Assembly: GCA_029204225.1 (NCBI GenBank)
Contig: MU832062.1
Span: 1-64,000, forward strand
DNA from: Diphasiastrum complanatum
Lineage: Eukaryota > Streptophyta > Lycopodiopsida > Lycopodiales > Lycopodiaceae
Direction of reading: 5' to 3'
DNA length: 64,000 bases
Part shown: positions 50,051-61,533 of the stretch, piece after piece
Position numbering within the stretch: position 1 is the stretch's first letter
Layout of the letters: every line of letters begins with the position of its first letter
The notes under the pieces: generated by a model
Told to the model about the DNA's origin: nothing
Seen by the model: the letters and a program-made list of their open reading frames with translations, nothing else
The model's database searches: none
Translations under genes and position numbers: made by a program

Positions 50051-52201
50051 TTGATGAATATGTTAATTTGTTTCCCATGTTTGAAAGACTATGGATTGTC
50101 ATCTAGCTCTAGTGACGATGACAACAACCACTCCATATCCAAAACAAGATTAGCATACGATAAGCCGCACATAAATCAACTATCATGTCGTGAGCGTATG
50201 GGATTGAGAGCCATGATGAAAATAGATGGCTTCAGAATCAAGATCAAGTGCTGAAAATGATTTTTGCATTCAAGATGAAGTTGAAATCATGAACAATTTG
50301 ATAAATAATGTCTATGAGCATCATGATGTGGAAGAACACACTGAACATGATAGTGAATCATTTATTAGTGTCGAGGAAAAAAAATTGAGAGAAGAATCAA
50401 ACATAGCATTATATCCTAGAGCAAAGACAAGGTGTTACGACACTTTCCAATAATCCCACAATTGCAACGATTGTTTTGTTGCAAGTCTCTTGCAGAACAT
50501 GTGCATTGGCATGCTAGTCATCGTTCTTCAGATGAGATCATGAGAGTACCTTCAGACTCTCCTGCATGGAAACACATTGACAAAAAATATCCATGTTTTG
50601 CAAGTGAAACAAGAAATATAAGATTTGGACTTGCAACAGACGAGGTTAACCCCCTTGGAAAAATGTCAAGCACATGGTCTACTTGGCCAATGGTGTTGGT
50701 CAACTATAACATTCCACCTTGGCTAAGCATTAAAAAAGGACATCTCATGCTAGCACTTCTAATTCCTGGAAAACATAAAGTAAAAAATATGTACATCTAC
50801 TTTGCACCATTGATTGAAGAACTAGAACTACTATGGAAGGGAGTCCAAGTATATGACATCTCACGTCCACTTCAAGACACAACATTTTTGTTGCATGTGA
50901 TTTTAATGTGGACTATGCATGACTATCCAGGATTGGGCGATTGTTCAGGTGACTAGAAAATGAAATCACTTGTAATGTTTGTATATTTATTTTTCATGCA
51001 TGCAATATTTATTCTTTAAAAGAATTCTATTTATAACACGAATTGCATTTGATTCTTTTAGGTTTTACAACTTCTGGATATCATGTGTGTCTCATTTGTG
51101 GACCAAATATTGATGCTTGCCACTCACGTCATTTAAACAAAGTTGTGTATGAAAATCATCGCAAGTACTTGCATGATGAAAATCATTCATTTTGAAATGC
51201 TCATAGAAGAGGCTTTGGAGGAAGATTAGAAACAAGAATGCCTCCAAAGATAATGTCCGTGGCAAATTGGCACAAACTTTGGATTGAATCCGAGACTAAG
51301 CCAATCAATGGTATGAAAAGACTATCCATCTTTCATTGTTTACCATATTGGAATAACCTTTTGATCAATCACTTGCTTGATCCTATGCACATATTACAAA
51401 ATGTGGGTGAATCAATATGGAAACACTTGGTGGGCGACAAGGACAGTATTTCTGCCAGGCATGATCTACAAGAATAAAAAACAAAAAAAGATTACTGGCC
51501 AAAATTATGTACTGATGAAAATACCTATAGTATTCCAAGAGCCCCTTGGATTCTTACGAAAGAAGAGTATAAGTACGTACGGTCATTCATTTGCGAGATG
51601 AGAACACCAATAGGTTTTGCTCATTCACTACGAACATCATTCACAGTTGTAGGAAAACTCCATGGTCTAAAATCTCATGATTGGTTGAAGATGGTCGAGT
51701 ACATATTTCCAATGTGCATTCGTGGCTGTCTAACTGATCAACTTCGTGATGCCATTTACAAATTAGCATCTGTTGTCAGGTACTTAATTTTTTTTTTTAC
51801 ATCGATATCTTATGAAATTTCATGTTTTTTTTCTAATACAAGTTTGATAAAATAATATGAATGTACTAAAATCTAGTTATACTACAAACATGATGTAGAC
51901 GAATGTGAGGTAAGGAGATTCGTGAGATAGACGTGCAAACAAAACAAGAAGATATGGTGGAGGCTGTATGTATGCTTGAGAGGGATTTTCCAACTTCTAT
52001 CCTAGACATACAGGTGCATCTGCTTGTGCACTTGGTCCAAGAAGTTGGTATTGTCGGTCCTGTGCACTCAAGGTATAATACACTTGAATTTGATTTTAGT
52101 GGTTTCAATAAATGTAGTGTGATTCTTTCAGATTATAAATAACAGAATGTTCTCATTGATGCGTTAAAATTTTCTGTAGGTGGATGTTTTTTTTTGGAGA
52201 G
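50051..52201 (+). pseudogene. CACTA (En/Spm) TNP2-type transposase, N-terminal half
   Basis: The TNP2 core is unmistakable: FPIIPQLQRLF, WHASHRSSDEIMRVPSDSPA, FGLATDEVNPLG, WPMVLVNYNIPPWL, MLALLIPG and WTMHDYPGLGDCSG (50432-50949). After an intron (CAG|GTGACT to TTTTAG near 51060) come HVCLICGPN, LPYWNNLLINHLLDPMHI, LHGLKSHDWLKM, FPMCIRGCLTDQLRDAI and, after another intron, VHLLVHLVQEVGIVGPVHS. A last intron (52073-52179) leads to RWMFFFGE, cut at 52201. Sequence upstream of 50432 is less conserved, and part of the usual N-terminus seems lost. In-frame stops occur (TGA after DENHSF, TAA after HDLQE), so it is dead. The continuation LKDFVRQKTRPKG lies at 8185 on the minus strand. Confidence 0.88.
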
Positions 52202-54209
52202 ATTGAATCCAATGATTTTTGGCAATGTCAAACAATGTTGGGTCTACTGAATCACAAGCATTCATTGGGATCGGTGGATTATACTCTGATCAACACGTGA
52301 TGCATATACCAAGCACAGACTCCTATAGAAAATTCCACAAGTTATCATTATAGTTATAAACACTCATGCCTCAAAGAAATGATTCGACATGTAAACAGAA
52401 ACTCACTTACCTGGATTATTGAAATAGTGACACCAAAATCCATGGTACCATGCAAGATTGTGTACCGCACGACCACAAGTCAAATTCTTTCTGCAATCTT
52501 GGTAAATGTGTGGATGTCGGATATGCTTGTGATGCCCACCACAAAACCAGTGTAATCTAGAATAGAAGAAGAAAATAGTAGGGCTGCCTCAACCAAGTCA
52601 TCAGTGATGACATTCTATGAGAGAACAACACCCCTTGAGCCCTTAGGGATAAACCCTGTGGGAAAGTCTAGCAAAACCATGTCAGCATTGTATTGGATAG
52701 GTTTACCTTTTTTGAACCTATTACCTGAACAAATTGTCTTCAGGTGGCCCACTATCTCTTGTAATGCCACAAACAATGTTTTTGTTGCAGCACTTCTTGC
52801 AATCTCTAGCACATCTCCACACAAAGTAAACAACTAAAACGAAACAAGCCAAGTGTGAGCAAGCATGACATTGTAGACCAAAAACACGGCTACTAAAACT
52901 GCAATGTTGTAGGAAAAAACAGTACACGGCCACAGAAGATGGTGTGGGAGTCAACAACTCGTACTCCTCTCGGCTGATTGCAGTGTGCTTGTTTGGACAT
53001 GGAGAACTTGTCCGAAGATCATCTGGCAAATCGTCTATGATCTCCTCAACTGCAATATCTTTGCCCTTGCGTTGTCTCTTCAAGAACCATTGTTTTAAGA
53101 CCACTGGATCCTGCCCTCCTGTATCATTGAGTCAGGTCCCAAGAGTGGAACCCTCCTCAAGCTTTGTGATACCCACATCCACAATAATCGACTCTACATG
53201 CAATGTATCTCTCTGATGCTGTTTGTACAGTTTTGTCTCTTCGGAAGGGCATGTCCCATTAGGAAAATCAATCCACCAAGGATTATTTTGCACATCCCAA
53301 TCAATAAGACTTCTCTGGTTATGAAAGTACATAAATGACTCCTTGTCATCTTTATTCAGCCATAGTTTAAAAAAGGTTGGTAGTTGCGCCACCTTTTTGA
53401 GCGATACAAGATATGAATAATACCTGCGTTCAATAGTTATGAGCATATGCTTCTAAATTCCAATTCAAAAATTACTCACAATTTAATCAGTGTTGAATGA
53501 ATAGCAAACCTTTAGACCACCCTTTTTGCAGCTCCACGGATGTCTGGCTGTTCCGTCGCACCTTTGACAACTCCATGTCTTTCTGTATGGCATGGAACAT
53601 TTTTTTTCGATTCAAAAGTTTGAAATCAGTAAAATACTCCTCCATAGATGCACATCCCTGAATATCCATTGGCCCTAAAAAATGATGCAACATCCAAGTC
53701 AATATGAATTCAACTTTGATATATTGTTATGTTAAGGGTGATTTTGGATGTTGGTCCATACTCCAAGAAACTACGCAAACTTTAAGAGTAGCATAAAACT
53801 ATGAAATGAAAACGACAGTTGTTTTAAAACGACTACTCAGAGCCAAACATTCCTTTAGAACATTGAGGGATGTGTCCTTTAGGTGCTCCAACCATGTCTC
53901 CTTCGTCACCCATATCCTAAAATCCTTGTCGCTCTTTGGGATTCTAAACTGCCCAGATATGGGTCCCATGCACCAACCCAGCCATTTACACTTCACCTCA
54001 TTGGACACTGTGGAGCAACGCAAATGATGCAGCTTTTCCAAGCCAAGGAAGATTCCCATGCCATAATGTTCTGTGCTAGTAACAAGCTCAAACCACTCCT
54101 TACCAAGCGATGGGTTGACAACTCCAATTACCTTTTCATTTTCCAATACCACAAAAGCCTTGGATGCCATAGCATGAGCCACTATATCATATGAATCATT
54201 CACAACCAT
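52202..54209 (-). pseudogene. N-4/N-6 DNA methylase-like gene, N-terminal half
   Basis: Minus-strand exons 54209-53837, 53674-53518, 53423-about 52940, 52833-52411 and 52322-52202 have good GT/AG sites and mostly matching phases. The N-terminal region (SYDIVAHAMASKAFVVLENE, WVTKETWLEHLKD) is not recognised. The fourth exon carries YNADMVLLDFPTGF, which fits motif IV (D/N-PP-Y/F) of amino-methyltransferases in degenerate form, then ITDDLVEAALLFSSSI and GFVVGITSISDIHTF, fitting the following helix and strand. In-frame TGA/TAG codons (53132-53134, after RGVVLS, after KIAERI, after GICITC) make it a pseudogene, yet the frame is otherwise open. It stops at an inversion junction in AKNHWIQ; the motif I half is at 8186. 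The methylase call rests on both halves together. Confidence 0.5.
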
Positions 54210-55727
54210 TCAACTTTCTCATGTAAAGAAAATTGTGTAATCTGTGAGATAATGGAAGTACCAAACTGTGTGGTCTATGTGGCAATTCAGGTATCAAACC
54301 ATCATTGTCATGAACAATATCTACTTTTAAGAAATAAAATCATATTTTTGTGGATACATTACAGTTAAAAAATTCAAAGCATAAAACAGAAAATGTATTT
54401 TGACACATTTGAGAACCAAATTTTGACTAAGAACATTATCTCAGAATATTTTTTGTAGCTTCCAAACATAGCACACTCAATGAAATAGCAAGATTTTCTT
54501 TTTGTAACCTTGAAAGATAGCACGTCGTTGTGCCAAGTGCAACGGAAAAAAAATTGCAATTAAATTTGTATTTGCAACCTCCAAAGATGGCACGCCGGCG
54601 TGCTAAGCGAATCAGCCCAAAAATAATAATAAATAAACAAATAAAATGTTGGCTTGATTTGCTTAGCACGCTGGCGTGCCATTTGGAGGCTGAAGAAAAA
54701 AATATATTTCAAAATTGTCTTAGTTTGGGATTTTTAACTTTGTACCAAACAACAATTCTTAATAATAAACATTCAAGTAATGTCATAAAAAAGGTAGCAC
54801 ACCTTGTGCTATCTTTTTGTTGAATCAAGACAAGAAAGAAACTCGCAAAAATGAAGTCTAGACACTTGATGGTTTTCAAAACTTATCAGGACTTAAATTT
54901 GTATAATAGATCTATCCTTTTGTAGTAGCTGAGACAACCTTAGATGGAATGTGTCGTTATCCACATGGCACTTGCTAGGTGCATTATGTATTGTATGAAT
55001 AACATTTCCCATAATTGGCTGAAGGGAGTGCAACTCATGTGTAGGATAGTTGTGATTTTCTTAATGTCAAAAGTTGATTATGCTAATTAACATATCCATC
55101 TTGTTGATAGTATGCAATGCTTCATGGTATATCATGTGCATGATTTGTAATGAATAGGTGTGAATGCTAATGGGTGATTAGCTTGAGATGTACCACATGA
55201 GTACATTTTATGTTTTTCAAAGTTTTTTCTACTCATGAGCAATTAACCTAGAGGGAATAAAGTGCCCTCCCAAAGCCACCTCCCTACCCATGGAATCACA
55301 AAATCAAACTTGGGTGCTCATCCCAACTCAAGCACAATACACCAACTCTCCACTTGTGGGATTATGACTATCCATGGCGTTAAGCCCCGCCATCCCAAGG
55401 TAAACAACTAGATGCTGTCCTTACCAAACATGAGAATATGCATTCAGAAAAAGCTTTGTAGTGGATTGAAAACACAGTGCTTGGACATTGATTGCCCTCT
55501 GGATAAGGGCAAGGAACAAAAGCAATCTCCAACCAATTTTTGACAAGAAGGAAGGATTTTGTGCACGATCCATATAATTTTCAATGTCTTTACAAAATTT
55601 AGAACCTCAGCCAAAACAGAAATAATTCAGTGTGGAAGGAGATGGGTGATCGTATACGGTACGATCGAGAATATGGATGATCATGTATGGTGTGGTGTGC
55701 AGACGAGAGACGGATGCAGCCAGGAAT
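54210..55727. other. Spacer between methylase-like pseudogene and invertase
   Basis: AT-rich and without a gene. It holds the hairpin at 54574-54692. 55560-55727 includes the probable invertase 3' UTR. Confidence 0.4.
54574..54692. repeat. Hairpin with about 42-bp arms (foldback)
   Basis: CCTCCAAAGATGGCACGCC / GGCGTGCTAAGCGAATCAGCC on the left pairs with GGCTTGATTTGCTTAGCACG / CTGGCGTGCCATTTGGAGG on the right, with a few mismatches and a loop of about 35 bases. A related direct copy (TTGAAAGATAGCACG) begins near 54509. It could be a tiny foldback element or a small-RNA precursor. Confidence 0.7.
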
Positions 55728-58700
55728 TTATACATGGTACACATTTGCAGCGATCATGTGCCACGCCTCTAGAGTTTGCAAAATGATGGGCTCACTGCCG
55801 TTGTTGAACAGGAAAACATGAGCGTTTTCGTGAGTGGCTAGAGTTGGGTAGATCCGTGAGGTGATGCAGGCTCGGCCGCCCTGCACAAAAGTCTCCACAA
55901 TGGAGTGATCAACCTGCACAGTGCACCCACACGGATAATCACTTCAATAAGTCAGTGTTACTCAAATCTATTCAAGTTTTGTTTTGCAAGAAGTAATTAA
56001 TCTACTATCAACAATCATTTAAGCTTTAAGCTTTCATATATTGTAATGCTGGCAATTACAATAAGTCTTAGAGATAAGAAATTCTCGTTCGCCAGCTTCT
56101 TGACAGTTGTTCCATAAACTGTGGCGTCAATGCCTTTTGCCAGGGAAGCCCTGTCAATGCACATCCCTTATTTAAATTTCAGATTACATGTACTTTTCTT
56201 TTTATCTACAAAGCTACAGATCTCTAACCATTTAAATTTTAGAACAATCCAAATCAGATTTGATGCATTGGCTTAAGAAGACAATTTGAAACTTGGGCTT
56301 TCTGGGGAAATTGAAATTCATCAACAGCCAAATTACGAAAGGTACCTGCTATGATCACTACAAACTGTGGTGATCCACTCTCCATTTGGCTGTAGTGCAA
56401 GATAGAAAAACACTGCAGTGTGTTCATGTAGATCGTCTGTCGCAAGAACAAGCAATCCAAAAGGTCCAAAAATACCCCTGTGCTCGGCACCTCCTTGTCT
56501 GCAGTCATATTGCTCGGTATACGGAAGCACATCTAGCAGGTCTACGTTGGGATACTTGAAAGTGACTTCTACGTCAAGCTGTAGAGTCAGAAGGAGCTTT
56601 AATAAAGAGAGTTGCCCAAGTTCGTCATATCAATGTATTTTCTGATAATATCTGAGATATTGCGTATCAATCATTGATCACAGAATCCATACAAGAATTT
56701 AATATGTTACATCAGCAAAAGTAAGGTTTCCTCTTACAAATGTCCACTTTACCTGAGCTCCAGAAGCTCCATTCACTTTCACAAGCGCACCACCCTGTAG
56801 CACTATATTCTGCTCGGTTACTTTCTCGCCACGAAGAGTCTCAACTTCTTCAATAGGCCACTGTATAAGGTTTGATCCGGTGATGCTGTCAAGTACCAAA
56901 CTTCTTGGAATCGTCTGCCATGATCGAAACGTAAATCATCAAAAAATCATTGTATGCAGTAAACAACGGACTCGAGGCAAAAAAAAATGACCATCGGATT
57001 GCCCCACTTTCGTTTGCAATTATCAGAACTGATTGTATTGTTAAAAGCTTAACCTGTGTTTGAACAAGAAGTAAACTTGCTACAAATTAAGACGTCCTAC
57101 CTGCACAGATGCCCAACCTTTGGCAACATCATCTTCCACACTGTCAGACTCATTCGCCCAACCCCACAAGATACGTCTTTGCTTCACTGGGTCATAGAAA
57201 GTCTTGGATGCATAGTATTTGCCATAATCATAGCGCAACCCAATCCCCACATCTGTCGTTGGATTATCTGCAGTAAACGTATGAGACTTTGTGGAATAGG
57301 TTCCAAGGGCGTAAAAGTCGTGTTTATTGTCGTCCAAGCTTGCCTTCAAAATGTATTTCACTAGTTGATTGGATTGAACTTTTGACGTATCCAATCCATG
57401 GTTGTGGATGAGGGAAACAGGGTAGAAATCTACACATTCCCACATGCCTGTGCTGGGAACGTGATGAAGGAGATTCTCTTGCAGAGTCCAGCTGTAAAAG
57501 TCGGAGGTTTGATAAATTAAGGCGACTCCTGTCGTCCCTTGCTTGGAACCTATTGCAATCCGCCATAGTCCGTCCGATTCCAACCATGCTGTAGTAGGAT
57601 CACGGAAATCCTTACTGCCAATACCTGGGGGTGGCACCAGAATGGGGTTCTGAGGAATTTTCATCCACCTACGAAGGAGAGGATCGGTTAATTGCTCTGG
57701 AACAGCCATGCTCTGCAACTGCACCGATTCGTTTGATGAACCGGTGTAAAAAATTACAGGTCTTCCGTCAGGAAGAATGGTGGCAGAACCTGACCATACT
57801 CCGTCTGCATCGTACCAGTGGTCTGGGACAAGAGCTAAATTCAAATGGAACCAGCGAATCAAGTCAGTTGACACAGAATGCGCCCACGTGATATTGCCCC
57901 AAACTGCTGCATCAGGATTGTACTGATAGAAGAAATGATAATAACCTTTGTAGAACATTGGCCCTGCCAAGAAACAAGGATCATCCATTCAGCTGGCTAT
58001 TCATTAGAATATGTTACAACTACAAGAAGTCGTGCAGTCCTGTAAATTAAATACGAGTTCTTAAAAAGAGCGGCCTTGTGGAAATCGTACCATTTGGATC
58101 TGCACCAAGTGATGTCATTTGCGGCAATGTGACAAGGAATTTGCAAACGAAAGCAGAACAAAAGTTCTGTTAGTCGATCATAATAATTCAATTCAATGCA
58201 GTCTGATAACAGGTGCCACTAGCCTTCCAACTCATTTCAATCTGATTACAGGTGCAACTATTCTTCCAATTCAAATCAAGTATGATGACAGGTGTTCCAA
58301 TTCATTTCAATCTGATTACGGTTGCAGCTATTCTTCCAGTTCAATCTAACATCACTCCTGTTATAACAGAGTTAAAATATAGTGATATAATAAAGGGAAA
58401 CCGAGGGTACATCTTGTTGTTTCATGCAACACATCAAAGCTTAGCACCTACCGTTCATCCAATTCTTTTGGGGCTGAAAATGAAATGCAGTACGCTGCTC
58501 CAACAAAAAGGTTGGTGGAGGTGCTTGATGTGGCCAAGATAGTAATGATAGAAGAGCAAGGCACACCACAACTCCAAAGCCACAAAATATAGCTGCCAGG
58601 AAAGATAAATGCACTCGGGTACTGTCGCGTTTATTTGCGTTCTCGGTTGAACGTGAGTTAACATCTGGGAGCTGCGAGTAATAGGTGCCGTCATTCCCAC

Positions 58701-58794
58701 TGGCTAGGGGAGTTTCAGTTTGAGCATGCCCAGCTGTTTGATCCTGACTTTCTAGATCTTTAATAGGCTTAGCATCTTCCGCTGCAAACGCCAT
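55728..58794 (-). CDS. Acid beta-fructofuranosidase (vacuolar-type invertase), 7 exons
   Basis: Hydrolyses sucrose to glucose and fructose (GH32). Exons on the minus strand: 58794-58452, 58099-58091, 57963-57101, 56914-56753, 56578-56346, 56150-56060, 55913-55728. All have GT/AG borders and compatible phases, giving 1887 bp and 628 residues. Exon 2 is the 9-bp plant invertase mini-exon coding the middle of NDPNG (residues 114-118, nucleophile D115). FRDP is at 237-240 and WECVDF at 292-297 (acid/base E293); V after EC is the vacuolar form, P the cell-wall form. VDHSIVETF spans the last intron. A charged N-terminus is followed by one membrane segment (about 62-86), as in vacuolar invertase propeptides. 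A later in-frame ATG at 57988 lies in an intron and is not a start. No break is seen. A fructosyltransferase is possible but less likely. Confidence 0.93.
58091..58099 (-). other. Invertase mini-exon (9 bp)
   Basis: CAG|ATCCAAATG|GTACGA on the minus strand. It supplies D-P-N of the catalytic NDPNG motif and is one of the smallest known plant exons; too short for any open-frame search. Confidence 0.93.
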
Positions 58795-58900
58795 TGCACC
58801 TAATTAGCTCTGTGGCCAGCCGATCGATTCGAATCGCAGAAGCAAGTGAGCTACAAGCATAATAGCGAGCAAGAATCGTCAATGCCACAGCAGCCTAGGT

Positions 58901-58914
58901 GAAATATTTTTATG
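58901..58914 (-). promoter_or_regulatory. Possible TATA element of the invertase gene
   Basis: On the minus strand ATAAAAATATTTC lies about 107-120 bases before the invertase ATG, a usual TATA distance with a short leader. No other core element was recognised. Confidence 0.3.
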
Positions 58915-61533
58915 CGATAATCATAACCAAATTTTGTATGCAATTGTCATTTTGGATTGAAAACTGTGATTTGATTTCTTTGCATGGCTCAAAGCCCCGA
59001 GTAAGTCTATCCCAAGCATGACAAACAATCATCTCTGACAAAGAACCGAGATATGGGATAACCAATTTCAAGTTTTCTCGGAAGACAAGCGGCTCACGGT
59101 CAGTCTCGGGACAATATCCTTGTGAAGCTCCAGTATCCAAGCGAGCGTACTCCACCGAACCATAAACGTGTAAACCCTTTGAAGCACTCTGGCTTGAGAA
59201 GGCCACCAGAGGCTCGTGGCCTGAAGAGGATGACAGTATATGCAGCAGAGCCTTAAATACCATCGAGGAATTGATCATCGGATTGCCTCTACCACCTTTC
59301 CAGCTGAAACATAGCTGCACAAGCTAAAATAAAAGTCATTATAAAATGGAGCACGTTTGCAAGCTGCACGCTGGAGGGCCCGTCCCGGGTGATGTTCTGA
59401 GTAGATATAGTTGAAAGCTACTCTTTGTGAGTAATATATTCTAGAATTCTCAACGAAGAAAAATTATTGAGAATTTAAAACTCCTAATGCTTGATCACCA
59501 ATGGATGATTATTCAACTATTCCGGTGACCTGTCTAATGGTGAAAATTCCTCCTAGCTTATGAGAGACTCAGCTAGTCACTTATAAGATTGCATTCTTGA
59601 TCGTGCCTTGCAATATTTGATGGTCAAAATTTAGAGATGTCAATATTGTTAATTGCAGAATGTCCACCACGGACAATCCGCCAGTAACTTGAACTTATCT
59701 TTCCTCATGCCAGTCCGCCTGTTTGAACTTATCTTTCCTTGCTTATGCATTACAATGCCATGACATAACGCTTCACGTAACTTGTTAGTATATATCATCC
59801 TACAGCTCGGAAATAACTTTTCATAGTTCTACTATTAGGCTATCATGGCTAGTGGGCAGTTTAGCAATATGCTTCTAATTTTTTCTTGGATCAGACTTTT
59901 CCCTGGCTATTTAAGTAGTAAATCGTGGCAAAGTTTATCATTAGGAAATACAAAATCGAAGTCTGAACTGGCCAGCCTTATTATCGAGAACTGAACTGAT
60001 ATATTTTGAAGGCACTGTTAGGGGTTAATCTACAAACCAAGGTACCTCGAGGCACCGAGGCAGCCGGCCACAGATCAGAGGCGAATTTTTTCTGATCTAT
60101 ATATCCAATCAAATTATTTCAGTAGTTAATCTTTCATCTCATCCCAAGAATTATTGCTGTAGATCACATCCTTCTAGGATCTTCCCCCTCCAATCTTTCA
60201 TTTCGATCAGATCAGACTCTTCTTGGATCTAACTTGCATTGTTCAGACACACACACGTATCATTGAAACAAATACTCAATCACAATTTACAGCATTCAAT
60301 TCACAAAATAGGATCAAGCAACTCTTCAAGGATTTTAATTTTCTAGTCAAGAGCAAAACCTTACAATATAAAATTTGGATTCTACATTTGATATTTGAAC
60401 TTAGACACTCCTTTGATTCCAACCTCATTCAAATATGACGTGTAAACTAGTTTTGATAGAAATGGACCACTGTATATGTCACACACTTTAGGATGACTCT
60501 TTGATGGTAATCATATATGGATATCAATTCATATTAACCAAAATTCTACCACTAGACCTATATTATTCTAGAACCATGAGTTCTATTTATGTCAGTGTTA
60601 TAACTAAAAGCCTAAATCACCATTTCCTATGGAGAAAATCCATAATCATGATCTATAGGCTAAAAGTACATCAAGATATGAGAAGCCACCTACTTGGAGG
60701 TCAATTCCACCACCTAGAAGCATAAAGCAAAGAGATCCACCAAAAGGGTGCAAAAAGCAAGAATCCCAACTCCACCTTCTGATTGATGTGAAGCAAGCTC
60801 TAATACCACTATAACGATCACCAAGTGAAGATCTTCAATAATCTTGTCACATGCAAACCAAAAGGACACCTGTGGAGCAAAACCACCCAACTAACAGGAA
60901 ATGGCTAGTCAATACCCTAACCACTTCACCCCCAAGGCAAGGTGAATGGATACAAGAGTAAAGCAAGTTGTCTAGTCAAGCAGCCCTTCATGTAGTCGTA
61001 GCTACAAGCTTTCAAGTTGTAGACTTGAAACTCCTTAGAGTTTTATATTTTTGCTCTATAGTTTAACAAACATAACATTATTTTTTAACAATTTTCTTAA
61101 TGCAGATCCATCCTTAGACTTAGAATGGATCTTGAGCTCTATCACACTCAATTTTCATAGTACTAGAAGATGGGCAATTTAGTTTAAATTATGTACATCT
61201 ATATGGAAAGATATAAAGCTCAAAATTCATCATTTCAGTTGAGTATAACAATTTACTAGAAGCGTCCATTTTTCTCATTAACTTAGTTTGTAACTATTTA
61301 ATTTATATGCTTTTTAGTTATTGGTAATTGTAGAGGCAAGGTTGGGGTAGATTAGTGTCATTTTGCCATTGAGTATTAATCCTAACATTGTAAATCTCCT
61401 TTGATCATGATTTTTCGACATTGTGATTTTGTTGGCATGTGGGACACCAAACATTATCATGTCTGGGAAATTTATTGATAGTAGACATTTGGGATGTAGT
61501 ATAGGTTGTCAATCTGGGCCTGATGGGTCTTAT
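58915..61533. other. Upstream region of the invertase and long AT-rich spacer
   Basis: A 136-codon minus-strand frame at 58910-59320 has no recognisable domain and overlaps the probable promoter, so it is not called. GCTCTAATACCA at 60797-60808 resembles a decayed minus-strand Met-tRNA primer site, but no LTR was recognised beside it. Otherwise nothing is seen. Confidence 0.35.

Larger units (their letters stand above)
8186..52201. other. 44.0-kb inverted segment (inferred)
   Basis: Both ends cut coding sequence. The left end separates a minus-strand TNP2 C-half from a plus-strand methylase C-half. The right end separates a plus-strand TNP2 N-half from a minus-strand methylase N-half. In the uninverted order the transposase would read GPVHSRWMFFFGE then LKDFVRQ, and the methylase would read AKNHWIQ, S, LPPVEH. 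Both are in phase at one blunt split, without added bases. Both junctions carry the short complementary string TTCAA/TTGAA. A genome inversion and an assembly error predict the same sequence. Confidence 0.65.

Noticed and set aside
57964-57988. ATG at 57988 as the invertase start
   Set aside because: It lies in the intron before exon 3. The catalytic NDPNG motif needs exon 1 and the 9-bp mini-exon, and all phases agree with a start at 58794.
58910-59320. 136-codon minus-strand frame upstream of the invertase
   Set aside because: No known motif, overlaps the probable promoter, and no splice link to the invertase frame.
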